A stretch of DNA of 64,000 nucleotides from Saccharomycopsis fibuligera x Saccharomycopsis cf. fibuligera (lineage: Eukaryota; Ascomycota; Saccharomycetes; Ascoideales; Saccharomycopsidaceae), in assembly GCA_001936135.1 (NCBI GenBank), contig CP012814.1, positions 1,302,001 through 1,366,000 of the forward strand, written 5' to 3'. Shown in pieces: positions 10,237 to 20,594 of this stretch (positions are counted from its first letter, which is position 1; each line of letters opens with the position of its first letter). The translations under genes and the position numbers were made by a program. Under the pieces are notes generated by a model. The model did not search any database. It was not told the origin of the DNA and worked only from the letters and a program-made list of their open reading frames with translations.

Positions 10237-12783
10237 ATGCTACGATACAAATCCTTACGGCTGGCAATACCCCACGGTAATTGCATACCAGTTTCAAAAC
10301 CATCATTATCTCGGATACTAAATCACCACTATCATCAAAATTCAATATTTAACGCAGTACCATTATGTACATCAACAAAAACAACTATCAGTTCTCAAAA
10401 GAGATCATTTTATTTTTCACTGCCAGTCAAGACCCATGATCAAACTTACATGCATCCTGAAAGCAGCATATCTGCTCGCTCTGAACAGCATCTTCGAGTT
10501 AAAGACAGTTTAGCCGATATTACTCGTGGACAAGCATGTTCATCATGTGGTATTGACTTACAAACGACAAAGCCAGATGAAGCTGGCTTTATTAATGAAC
10601 AAATTATGCAAGATCAGCAACAGCAACAACAATCTGGTAATGGCAACATTGCAAAGAAAAAGTTTGTCAAAAAGACGGATCAAGTTTACGATGCCATTTA
10701 TGATAATTTAACAGCAGAGGAAAAAAAACTAATGATGAATATTGAAGATACTGCACAAGAATATGATGAACTGTTTGAAAGAAATACTGCTTTGGACAAA
10801 TCTCATGAAGAAGAATTATCGGCAATTAACAATAGTAACGAAAACAACACAAGAGAAAAAGATTTGTATTGTTTACGATGCCATGAAGCATTATTTCATA
10901 ACAGATATTTTAATTTTGCCCAAACCCCAGAAATCCCCCTTGACATAGTACTTCATTCCAGTAGAATCACCGATTTTCGACATTCTACCATATATCATGT
11001 CATTTCCGCAAATGATTTCCCTCATACTTTGAACCTAGACCTAATAAAATATGTCCAGCATCCCGGCAAACAAATTCGATTCATTATCAATAAAAGTGAC
11101 TTGTTGATTAATCACTCATCATTTTTGAACAAGTTCGGGTTAGATTATTTCCATGCCATGTTGAATGAATTTTTGGCTCGGAAGTACGAAGCTGGAGAAA
11201 TCAGTACTAAGGTAAAAATTCCAAAAGAGCAAGTTTTTTTGGTGAGTGCGGCTAATGAGTGGAATGTTGCTCATTTGTATAATTCGCTACCGGTTCATAA
11301 AAAAATTTATTTTGTCGGGGAGGCCAACGTGGGGAAAAGCTCATTGATAAAATCGCTTTTAATTTACGATTTTTTCCTCAAGCAGAAGAAGAAACAGCAG
11401 CAGAGCTTAAGTGGAAAAAATAAAATTGCCAATAATTTCAAAGAGTTTGTAAAGAAACAAGAGTCATTTATTCAAAAAAATGTCAGTATTCCGGGAACTT
11501 TCGTTTTACCGGGGACAACTCAGGGGATCTTGACTTATAAAGTAAATGATGATAAAGTGGTGATAAATGATTTGCCAGGGTACTCTAAAGTGAAACCCAA
11601 AGACGTTGAAAATCAAAACGGAAACACAATCTTAACTCTTAGTACTGATAATAATGATAATAACAATAATAACAATAATAACAATAATAACAATAATAAC
11701 AATAGCAATAACAGTTATGGGATATACTCAATACTCAAACCATCATGGATCAAACATTTATCTAAACCAGAATCACAAAAATTTCAACAAAACATCAAAA
11801 AATCACGCATGAATTACAAAAAACATCTGTACATTTCCCTAATAAACAATGACTGTTTTACTCTTGGTGGGCTTTTTTTCCTAAAAGGGCCAGCACAATC
11901 CATTACTCAAATTAGAACCAATACTCATGAAAAGGGCTACAAGTTTAGTAATTTGACCAAAGCATTAGCAGTGTGTCGTGATCCTCCGAAGGCAATTGAA
12001 CTGGTGGTGGGGTTAGCTAATGGACAAGAGAGCTTGAGACATGGGAACTTGAAAAGATTTTTGATCCCACCATTTTTTGGTAGTGTTGACTTGGTGATCA
12101 AAGGGTTGGGATTTATAACTATTACTCCGACTAGATCAGTTGAACAATTGAAGAAATTACAATTGGAAAGCAATGAGAATGAAATCAATGATAAGAATAA
12201 AAAAGTTAGCAATAATAACGTTGAAGAAATTCCAACATTACTGTTAACGGAAGATGAAATTACGGAAAGATTACAAGAATGTGACTTGAGTTATGAGTCC
12301 AAGAAAACCGCTGAGAAATTGCTAAACTTGGCAACCTTTAGCTTATATGAATTTTATGCACCTCTGGAATTAGAATTTTATATCAGAGAGCTGATTGATT
12401 CATATTTAGTGAAGAAGAATTTAGTCAAAACAACAAAGGTAAATGATAGATTTATTCATGATAAAAATACGAATGAATTGAAGAAGATTCGTAACGTCAA
12501 AGAAGATTGGGTTCGTACAGTGAAACCAATTGAGGTGCAGCAACAGCAATCGAATAATAATGGTGATTCTGAAAACGACCGAAAATATTATTCAAAAGTT
12601 ATTGAAGTGCCACTGATGGTTACTAATTTGAGTCAGTGGTATTGGAAAACATATTTAGCAAAGAGAAAAGTTCCACAATGGTATAAGAAGAAACATTTGT
12701 GGAAAGGATTTGATGATAAAGAGATTGAGAAGGAAGAAATTAGGGCAAAACTTAGTGGATGGGCATGGTCTGATACAATATGA
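10237..12783 (+). CDS. GEP3: Mitochondrial YqeH-type circularly permuted GTPase Gep3/Mtg3
   Basis: Mitochondrial GTPase of the YqeH family, needed for mitochondrial small ribosomal subunit biogenesis and a genetic interactor of prohibitins. 848 residues from the ATG at 10237, longer than the roughly 550 of the S. cerevisiae protein. The N-terminus is basic, rich in Ser/Thr/Arg and fits a presequence. The zinc-finger pairs are C101/C104 (CSSCGIDLQ) and C212/C215 (CLRC). GTPase motifs come in permuted order: G4 NKSD near 285, G5 SAAN near 333, G1 GEANVGKSS near 361-369, and G3 DLPG near 446. A poly-Asn run (about residues 471-492) follows G3. The length excess is mostly low-complexity insertions. 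The function is known for the family and inferred here. Confidence 0.92.
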   Translation: MLRYKSLRLAIPHGNCIPVSKPSLSRILNHHYHQNSIFNAVPLCTSTKTTISSQKRSFYFSLPVKTHDQTYMHPESSISARSEQHLRVKDSLADITRGQACSSCGIDLQTTKPDEAGFINEQIMQDQQQQQQSGNGNIAKKKFVKKTDQVYDAIYDNLTAEEKKLMMNIEDTAQEYDELFERNTALDKSHEEELSAINNSNENNTREKDLYCLRCHEALFHNRYFNFAQTPEIPLDIVLHSSRITDFRHSTIYHVISANDFPHTLNLDLIKYVQHPGKQIRFIINKSDLLINHSSFLNKFGLDYFHAMLNEFLARKYEAGEISTKVKIPKEQVFLVSAANEWNVAHLYNSLPVHKKIYFVGEANVGKSSLIKSLLIYDFFLKQKKKQQQSLSGKNKIANNFKEFVKKQESFIQKNVSIPGTFVLPGTTQGILTYKVNDDKVVINDLPGYSKVKPKDVENQNGNTILTLSTDNNDNNNNNNNNNNNNNNNSNNSYGIYSILKPSWIKHLSKPESQKFQQNIKKSRMNYKKHLYISLINNDCFTLGGLFFLKGPAQSITQIRTNTHEKGYKFSNLTKALAVCRDPPKAIELVVGLANGQESLRHGNLKRFLIPPFFGSVDLVIKGLGFITITPTRSVEQLKKLQLESNENEINDKNKKVSNNNVEEIPTLLLTEDEITERLQECDLSYESKKTAEKLLNLATFSLYEFYAPLELEFYIRELIDSYLVKKNLVKTTKVNDRFIHDKNTNELKKIRNVKEDWVRTVKPIEVQQQQSNNNGDSENDRKYYSKVIEVPLMVTNLSQWYWKTYLAKRKVPQWYKKKHLWKGFDDKEIEKEEIRAKLSGWAWSDTI
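11640..11715 (+). repeat. AAT/AAC trinucleotide repeat coding for poly-Asn in GEP3
   Basis: In-frame AAT/AAC codons give an Asp/Asn run that becomes nearly pure Asn. The AAT and AAC codons alternate, so DNA slippage alone does not give a pure repeat. Confidence 0.9.
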
Positions 12784-13416
12784 TATGACAATGAATGATG
12801 CTTCAAAAGCCCACGCAGAACGGAGTTTCTAATGGTGCATTTGGAGGCAATGTTTATCGAAATATTTTATCATTTTTCAACGTGTGGTTATATTGTAACA
12901 CAATAATATTATGGCTTAGAGGCTAAAAAAAAAAAAAATGTACATATTAGCGATATTGGGTGGATATAAAAATAGATATATAAATAGATAGATGAATACC
13001 TATCAATTGCACCATTGTAAGTTTAAGTTGTTATTCGGCGTATAGTATTAGTCTAACGCGGCGAATATGTGCTTCATGATATTAAGTAGGGTCAAAATTT
13101 AATCATTACGGACTATTTGCTATGTATATAAGTTTCTGTGGTTACTTTTACAAAATCCGCTGCCTATTTCATATATGATATACCATCTCAAAATGCTGTT
13201 TTCACCTTGCTGGTCGATATAGTGGCAAGTGCAAAACCCCCTTACTGGCGTTTGAGGAAAGAGGGGGTGTATTTGAGAAAACGCTTTTCCGTGATTTTGC
13301 AAACAAAAGAAAACGCTCCACATGCTAGAACTCGTTATACATATACACTGACAAGGCCTCAACTATACTCCAGTAAACGCACAGTACAATCATCGTCATT
13401 TGTTAATATAATAACA
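12784..13416. other. Intergenic region after GEP3
   Basis: Tandem-gene spacer. It has an A tract near 12926-12938 and TATA-like ATAGATATATAAATAG near 12971-12986. An inverted pair ACCCCC / GGGGGT near 13235-13269 lies about 150-180 bp upstream of the next ATG, and GAGGGGG could act as a stress- or C2H2-type site. No gene seen. Confidence 0.5.
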
Positions 13417-14311
13417 ATGCCACCGTACGGTTCAAGTTTGAATATTGATCAAGAAAGTAAGTCTCGTCTCTTTTACAAGTCAAAAGCTTCTAGTACCATC
13501 ATTCACCAACACAATTACTAACTTTTTATCAGTCTTAAGAGAAAGAAACTACTACACTCCCAAACCAGTGGAAAACTATATCACTGCAGTTTCTGACATC
13601 TTGTCCCTAACAACTGTGCTAGTAAGACTGAAGTTTGACCTCTCCTCATATCCAGCAGATGTCCAACAAAAGTTCCAAGTTGAAAAACTCACAGACTTGA
13701 AGCACCGCTTAATCAAAACCTATATGCTTTTGAAAGAATATCTCATTTCCAATAACATCACTTTGAAAGCATTAGTTGTGGAATATCGGGAAATTTATAG
13801 CCAGTTGGCTCATTTCGGTGCTGATCAAGAAAAACGTATTGCTGAACAAAAGCAAAAATTAGTTCAAACAGTTAAGAAAGTCGACGACAACCAACGCAAG
13901 ATCAGACACATTGAAGATTATTTGCGTCAATTCACTACTTCTAAAGAATTCAACATGCATAAAGAAGAAATCGTTAATGAGTTATTTGATGGAGATGTGG
14001 CACAGGCAGAGTATGTATTGAAGCACTTGCCTGCAAAAGCATTCGATAATGTTACAGCAATGTCTAGAGGTTCACGCAATGGTAGACGTTGGGCGCCATC
14101 GTCAGCAGGGGTAGGAAGCAATAAAGATGACGATGAGTACCGCATCCGGTTGAAGCTCAATTACTCGATGGAGTTTCTTGTGCGGGTCAATGCATTGGTG
14201 CAGTCTCAGATTGATGGAGTAAAAAAGAGCATTGAGTTGAGCAAGAAAAGCTGGGTAGAATTAAGTGCAAAGATACAGAGCTTGACGCAGCTGTTGGCTG
14301 ATATCAAATGA
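13417..14311 (+). CDS. Uncharacterised helical protein, spliced gene
   Basis: I do not recognise the family. Two exons, 13417-13456 and 13533-14311, encode 272 residues. The donor GTAAGT follows an ATG-led 40-nt exon. The branch site TACTAAC is at 13516-13522 and the acceptor is TTTTTATCAG. Joining in phase 1 gives an uninterrupted frame beginning MPPYGSSLNIDQEIL. The protein is charged and mostly helical: a helix-rich N-terminal half, a Glu/Gln/Lys-rich coiled-coil stretch about 125-160 (DQEKRIAEQKQKLVQTVKKV), a Gly/Ser/Arg linker about 195-215, and a second predicted helical segment at the C-terminus. No signal peptide or membrane span. It could be a small coiled-coil complex subunit. Existence of the gene is well supported by the intron and frame; function is unknown. 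Confidence 0.85.
13457..13532 (+). other. Spliceosomal intron in the 13.4-kb gene
   Basis: 76 nt, GTAAGT donor, TACTAAC branch site at 13516-13522, acceptor ATCAG. It interrupts codon 14 in phase 1. Confidence 0.9.
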
Positions 14312-15228
14312 GAAACAATTGACTTGATATTGTATGTCTATAGGGCAGAGGCAGTTAAGCAATACAGCGATGCGTTGGTCTCGACCATAAGGCATCACCA
14401 GTTTGTAACGGAGAATTGACAAATTGGTAATATCTCCAGCAGAAACGTATTGAAGCAATTATGTTGAAAATTTTCTGCGAGAGCATATGACAAGACAAAG
14501 CAAATCAAAACAAGGTAATCAACTCATCAATCTAGTCTTGTCTGAGGCGCAAAAAAATAGCCATACTATTCACTTTCCACGCAGTCCTTATAGAACCCAT
14601 ACAAATGGGTATTATGCAATCCGCCAAAATATTATCCCTACTCATTTATTTGTTTGTGTTTGACCTAAATACCATTGTTGTCAAAAAAAAAAATGGAGAT
14701 CCTGCTTTTTATCTCTATTTTTGATACCTCTTCTTATTGATATTTAGAGAAATAGCGCAAAAAAAGTTGGAAATGGTTTCGAAAAGCTGTCAAGACTGCA
14801 TATTGAGGGTTACAATGAGGTTTTGTGAATATCTTTGTAGTGTGCTGAGTTAATTATGTATCTATTTAATTTCATTGGAATACATTGACTCTTAGACAAG
14901 CCATGGGGCTCAAAATTTTACAGAATAATTCACTCATATTACTTGCAAGTAGCATGCACAAATTAGGGTTAAGCTTTTTTGTAGCTTTTTTTGTAGCGAG
15001 ATATATTTGTCAAAGATGTCCCCGGTATATTGTATAATAGACATCTTACAACTTAGTGCTTCAGAAGGGCGTGCTTTTAGCAATCTAATGCACATTTCTA
15101 AAAAATTATTCTTAGAATCGGCAATGCCATCACCAAATCCATATTAATATAACATGAACATTCACGCAGAAACACTCTTTACTTTTGGGACATGCTAAAT
15201 ATAGGATTTAAGCAAGTAATAATTTGGC
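14312..15228. other. Intergenic region between two tandem genes
   Basis: About 0.9 kb, AT-rich, with short A runs. I see no coding frame, RNA gene or clear repeat. Confidence 0.5.
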
Positions 15229-17133
15229 ATGAAAAACAGCAACTATGATATTCAAACCAAGTCGCTTGAGGCATTGATTCCTCTTGGCTTCTATGATCAG
15301 CTACTAAACATTTATCAAAATGCATTCTTCAGCGATCTTCCGCACTTATACAAGATGCCCTCGGTGACCATCTTGAACCATTTGTTGACATTAGCTACGT
15401 TATTCCCACACTCTCATGAGAAACAAACCAATAAGGAAATATACAATAGCATGAAACGGTTGTATGGGCCAGTGAGCTTGAGGGCAATGGATATCCTAGA
15501 TACTTTTTATAGGATTGCTGCAAGCAGTAATCCGAACATTGATCATCAAGGTGGAGACTTTCTTACTCAACAGCACGACAAACACCGCCATCAGCAACTA
15601 GATAGTCAAACATCAATTCATAACACTTTTGGTGAGCTGAATAGCGTTTATATAATACAAGCCGACAGAGACGTCCTAAGACAAAGACTCATTGAGCTAG
15701 TGTCTCTAATGCAATACGGCAAAGGTAACAGCAGACAAGCTAATAATAGCGGCGCAGGCAACAACGGCGGCAGCGCTGAAGAAGCAACTACCAAGGTTTT
15801 GGGCCATGAATTTTTAACCAATATATTATCAAAAAATTTCTGGAAAGCTTTTAATTGGGCCATTCATTGTTCTCAATTCATTGGCAGTCAGCAAGTAGCT
15901 GATCAAATCAAGTATCAATGCTGGCGCGGTTGGTTCCCAATTCAAGATTTTATGCTAAACGTTCTTGAGTTGGACCTAATTGACAAAGCCAACCAGGAAT
16001 GCACGGTGGAAAGCTGTGCAGTTGGTGGCATTTTGATGCAATTGGGATCAAGAAGTTCTGTTAGTGCCGCGGTACGAAACATTTTCAATAACAGGTACGA
16101 TTTCTTGCCCGCTAATGTGAAAGATACTATAACTTCATCGCAAATACATGCTATTAGTCAAGTTTATCCATCTGAAACTGAATGTGTCATTGAGCAAATA
16201 AGTATGGAACGCGATGATTATAGTGACGATGATGATAGCAAAGCAGTAAACTCGGATGTGCTATATTTGCAAAAAAAATTTTTGTTTTTGATATATCGAT
16301 ACTTAATTTTAAGTTCAAGAGGCCAACATGCAACTGAATTCATTAACGTCATTCTCCAGTACATGGAAACTTTTTCCATTGATGAGCTTAATGAGTTCAT
16401 ATTCATTCAAACCCCAACGACTTCTATCACCATCACCCGTGGATTAGGTAATAATATTAATATTGACAATAACGATTTGAGCCCGCAGAACCACAACAGT
16501 ATGAATACTCTTGTATTGCAATTGGCTATCGCCATGCTATCCCAATTATCTAAAACAAAACTGCTCTCTTCATTTCATGCGTTACTTCACCAGCATAGAT
16601 TTTCGTCCATGTTTTTTCTTGATTCGCTATCGAATGTCCTCGCAGAGCGTGAGAATTTAATTGCGTTGCTAGAAGTGGAGCCATCGTTGCTATGGCGCAG
16701 ATCGTGTCAGGCCCCAGAATTTGCCAATATGGATATCTTGAAATCAAACAGTAACGGTGACAAACTTACTATTGAAAAATTAAAGCAGTTCATAGCTCAA
16801 AAGAATTCGTATTTTAGCAAAGTTTTAAAAATAAATTTACTAACATATTATGTGCTTCAGCTTTGGATTAGTTATAACCTTAGCTTAGAAGTGGTGCCTG
16901 AGAAATTCAAGCAAGCTGTGCTCAATGACAGGGATGACTTTTTGGGCTGCGTTAAAAAATGTGAGGAATTTAAGTTGCAAAACATGAAGCTTGTTATAAA
17001 GTCAAGCTTAGTACAGCATGAGATTGTTTCAGAGAAGGATAAGAGCTTTGATGATAAAATTGACCAGTTGATTAGAGTTGATCAGTTGAGCGTTATTAGC
17101 GATCAGCTCGGGAACTTGTTTTCTTTAATTTGA
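15229..17133 (+). CDS. Uncharacterised helical protein, possible Nse5-like SMC5/6 subunit
   Basis: 634 residues from the ATG at 15229. The protein is almost wholly alpha-helical, with hydrophobic heptad-like blocks and two low-complexity inserts: a Gly/Asn/Ala stretch near 165-185 and acidic DDYSDDDDSK near 327-336. No signal peptide, membrane span or catalytic motif. The pattern of Trp-rich helices (FWKAFNWAIHCSQ, CWRGWFPIQDFML) and the overall length resemble yeast Nse5, a fast-evolving subunit of the Smc5/6 complex. This resemblance is weak, made by eye, and not a firm assignment. It converges on SGS1, a genome-maintenance gene, but that is not evidence of function. No introns or breaks. 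Confidence 0.7.
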   Translation: MKNSNYDIQTKSLEALIPLGFYDQLLNIYQNAFFSDLPHLYKMPSVTILNHLLTLATLFPHSHEKQTNKEIYNSMKRLYGPVSLRAMDILDTFYRIAASSNPNIDHQGGDFLTQQHDKHRHQQLDSQTSIHNTFGELNSVYIIQADRDVLRQRLIELVSLMQYGKGNSRQANNSGAGNNGGSAEEATTKVLGHEFLTNILSKNFWKAFNWAIHCSQFIGSQQVADQIKYQCWRGWFPIQDFMLNVLELDLIDKANQECTVESCAVGGILMQLGSRSSVSAAVRNIFNNRYDFLPANVKDTITSSQIHAISQVYPSETECVIEQISMERDDYSDDDDSKAVNSDVLYLQKKFLFLIYRYLILSSRGQHATEFINVILQYMETFSIDELNEFIFIQTPTTSITITRGLGNNINIDNNDLSPQNHNSMNTLVLQLAIAMLSQLSKTKLLSSFHALLHQHRFSSMFFLDSLSNVLAERENLIALLEVEPSLLWRRSCQAPEFANMDILKSNSNGDKLTIEKLKQFIAQKNSYFSKVLKINLLTYYVLQLWISYNLSLEVVPEKFKQAVLNDRDDFLGCVKKCEEFKLQNMKLVIKSSLVQHEIVSEKDKSFDDKIDQLIRVDQLSVISDQLGNLFSLI

Positions 17134-17640
17134 TTTTCAATTTGATTAGAGCTACAATACTCAAAAATAGGATTATTATTATGTAAATTAGATAATGTGT
17201 ATGATAGAATTAATGTTAAGCTTGTGAAGCAAATAGAATAATGACCCATTTGTAACATGAATTAATGCTGAGATTGATGCCTAAATTGTTTGATCTGGAA
17301 TAGCGCATGAGGTCCGCTGTATTATACAATATTTAGCGGGGATTTTTAATTACAAGCATTTCGTGGACCGTAAAGTTTGAATTACTCCAAAATGCTTCAT
17401 GTCGAACCTTGACTTATACTGAAGAAGCTATTTTACTAAATAGGTGATACAAAAATTCATATCAAATGAGAACAAAATAGTCAAAATATAATTCTATTCT
17501 AACAAAATAGATATTTATGTTTGAAAGAAAAAAAATACCTCGTTTTATATACAAAAAAGAAATTTCCATAATAAATAAACATGCTGAGAATATTATATTT
17601 TTTAAGCTACAATTATACTTAATTAATGCTACTAGTATTA
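17134..17640. other. Convergent intergenic region before SGS1 stop
   Basis: 507 bp, very AT-rich, containing only what look like 3' untranslated sequences of two convergent genes. No gene seen. Confidence 0.55.
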
Positions 17641-18025
17641 TTATACCCTATTAAAAAACAGCGAAGTACCATTCAGCAACATCCCACTATCGTTTTTTCT
17701 CGCTGTTGTTGAGGTTGATGAACCAAATTTATTATTATTAATGGTATTACCACTACCATCACTTTCTTTTTGCAGCAATTTCTGCCTACGAAGTTTCGAA
17801 ATCAAAGGTCTAAAAAATGAAAAATAATTTTCATATGATGATGGTTTGGCACCACGAAGCTGATTATAGTCTTTTTTACTCATTGGCAACTTTACCGCCA
17901 TGTCTCTTAAAGTTTCGTCAGAAAACATTGATGAAGAATTGCGAAGGTTGCAAGCAGCCATTTTGGAAACTCTAAGTTTTTTCAATTCATCAAAACAATT
18001 TTCGGCAAAAGCATTGTTGCAATTG

Positions 18026-18117
<92 letters not shown>

Positions 18118-20559
18118 GCTAAAACCAGTGTTGATACCGATGTTTGGGTCAAGCCGTATTGGAGTATTGCTAGTAGATTTTTTAACAAATGATGGTGTTG
18201 TAATTCTAGACTTCAGTACTGGTGCAATAGACATGGGTTTTGGCTTTTTGATAGTCATTGCCTTCGATGTTTTGCTAGTGTTGCTGCCGCTTTTGCTGGT
18301 ACTAGTAGTATCAGTGAAATTCTTAACTTTTCCTCTTTGTCTACCCTTAGTGGACAGCTGGGATGCTCTTGATCTTGGATTAGCCTGTTGGGATGCTCTC
18401 GTTCCCTTTTTGGAATTCTTTCTGTTAGAAGTCAACGTTGACGTTGGTGGTTCTTCAGTGGAAAATTGCCGTAAGACATCTTTAGCACTAGTGAATCGCG
18501 GCACTTTAGACTTATTGCTACTGTTGCCCTTATTACCAGTACTATTGCCACTGCCACCATTAGAGCCTCGTGCTGATGTTGAAGTATTGTCACCATTATC
18601 AGTACTAAATGACATTTTGAGCCGTTCACCTTTATTTAAAATTCCACGGCACTTAATTGCATTAATCTTGACGTAATTATTAGCAAATCCAGACTTGTTC
18701 AAAATAGGATACTCCATGATAAATTGGGATGTAATCATATAAAAAAAGATCCGTTGCAATTCGTTACGGTTAACATCTTTACCTTTTCCATGATACGGCA
18801 ATTGATCGTGGCCCAACGACACAATTTTTCCACTTTTGGAACCACGATATACATCTTGACAATGAATTAAAGTAACGTTTTCATGCTGAATAGCCTTGAT
18901 TAGTTGAATAATGTTTTTTGCATGTTCAGTGACATCTTTCACTACCGAGTCAGACTTGTTTTCCGCTACACAATTATCGCATTTCTTATGGCAATCTTTC
19001 TTGTCAAAAGCTTCATTGAAATATTGTAACACTTGTTGTCGACGACAATCAGTGGAATTCTCGCAATACTGAATCACTTGCTTAAGTTTATTCATATGCT
19101 TTTCCTTTGATGCTGAATCTAACTCCTTATCTCTATTAATCAAATTAATCAATAATCTGGCATCCTGGTATGAGTAAAACAATATACAGTCAGATTCTTT
19201 GCCATCTCTTCCAGCTCTACCAGTTTCTTGATAGTACCCTTCAAGAGTTCTAGGTAAAGTAGCATGAATAACGTACCTGACGTCGGGTTTATCAATGCCC
19301 ATACCAAAGGCAATTGTAGCACAGATAATCTTAACTTTATTTTGCTGCCAATATACTTGGATCTTAAGACGGTCCTCAGGGCTCATTCCCGCATGGTAAA
19401 AAGCAGCTTTTATGCCACATCCCATAAGCTGAGCAGCAATTTGTTCACAAGCGTTTTTCGAATGACAATAAATGATACCAGTAGAGTATTTGTATTTGGA
19501 AGCAATCATATCTTTAATTTCGTCAACGTAACTGCGTTGTTTCAGCAATAATTGATAAAACAAATTCGTACGATTAAAACTTTGCTTAAAAAATTCAGGA
19601 TCCCTCATTTTTAAATTGTGGATAATGTCTAGTCTAACATGCTCGTTGGCGGTGGCAGTTAAAGCCATGATGGGGATATCGGGATACGTATCTTTGAAAA
19701 ATTTTAAGCTTTGGTAATCTGGACGGAAATCATGACCCCATGAACTAACACAGTGGGCTTCATCCACCACGATCCTTGCAAGCATGTTTTTGCTATACAA
19801 TTTCTTTATGGCATTTTTGGCTTGATTACTGACACTAATCATTTCAGGGGATAAGTAAACCAAACTAAGCATACCATTGACAAACAAATGAAAAGTGTTT
19901 CTTCTTTCGTCAGCAGTCCCTTTAGAATTGATGTACGCGGCAGTAATATTTTTTTCTTTTAAATGTTGTACTTGATCCTGCATTAACGAGATCAATGGTG
20001 AAATGACAATAGTGGTTCCTTTGGTTTCCCCAGAATTAACAATTGCTGGAAGTTGATAACAAAGCGATTTACCACCACCAGTAGGCATAAGCACAAACAC
20101 ATCTTTACCACGCAATGTGGCGTTGATTGCTTCTAGTTGGTTTGGTCTAAATGTCAGCAACTTGAATACACTATTGAGCTTCTGCAATAATTCTTCTGTC
20201 CAAGGATACTGATACTCTGGCTGATTAGTTTTGTCAAGCACTGACTGCATTGCTTGAGAGTATTCGGCTTTGGGTAAAATTTCAATTGGTTGGTGTTGAG
20301 TACCTTCTGACAATTCAATGTCAGAACTAATATCATTATCTTCGTCATCGGAAACAATATTAATAACTTCTCGTTCGTCATTAAAATTTGCATCATTAAT
20401 TTCTTGAAATTCTAAAGTCTCATCTTCAATATTATCATCGTCGTCGTCATCAAGAACTACGGGTTCATTAGGTTCATCATTTTCAATTTCATCATCATCA
20501 TCATCATCACTACCTTTCAAATCTTGAATTTCTTTCTGCAAATCTTCAGTTTGCGCTAT

Positions 20560-20594
<35 letters not shown>

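Noticed and set aside
17900-18676. Plus-strand frame with a long poly-Leu run
   Set aside because: It is the antisense of the SGS1 Asn/Ser repeat and adjacent coding sequence; no independent support.
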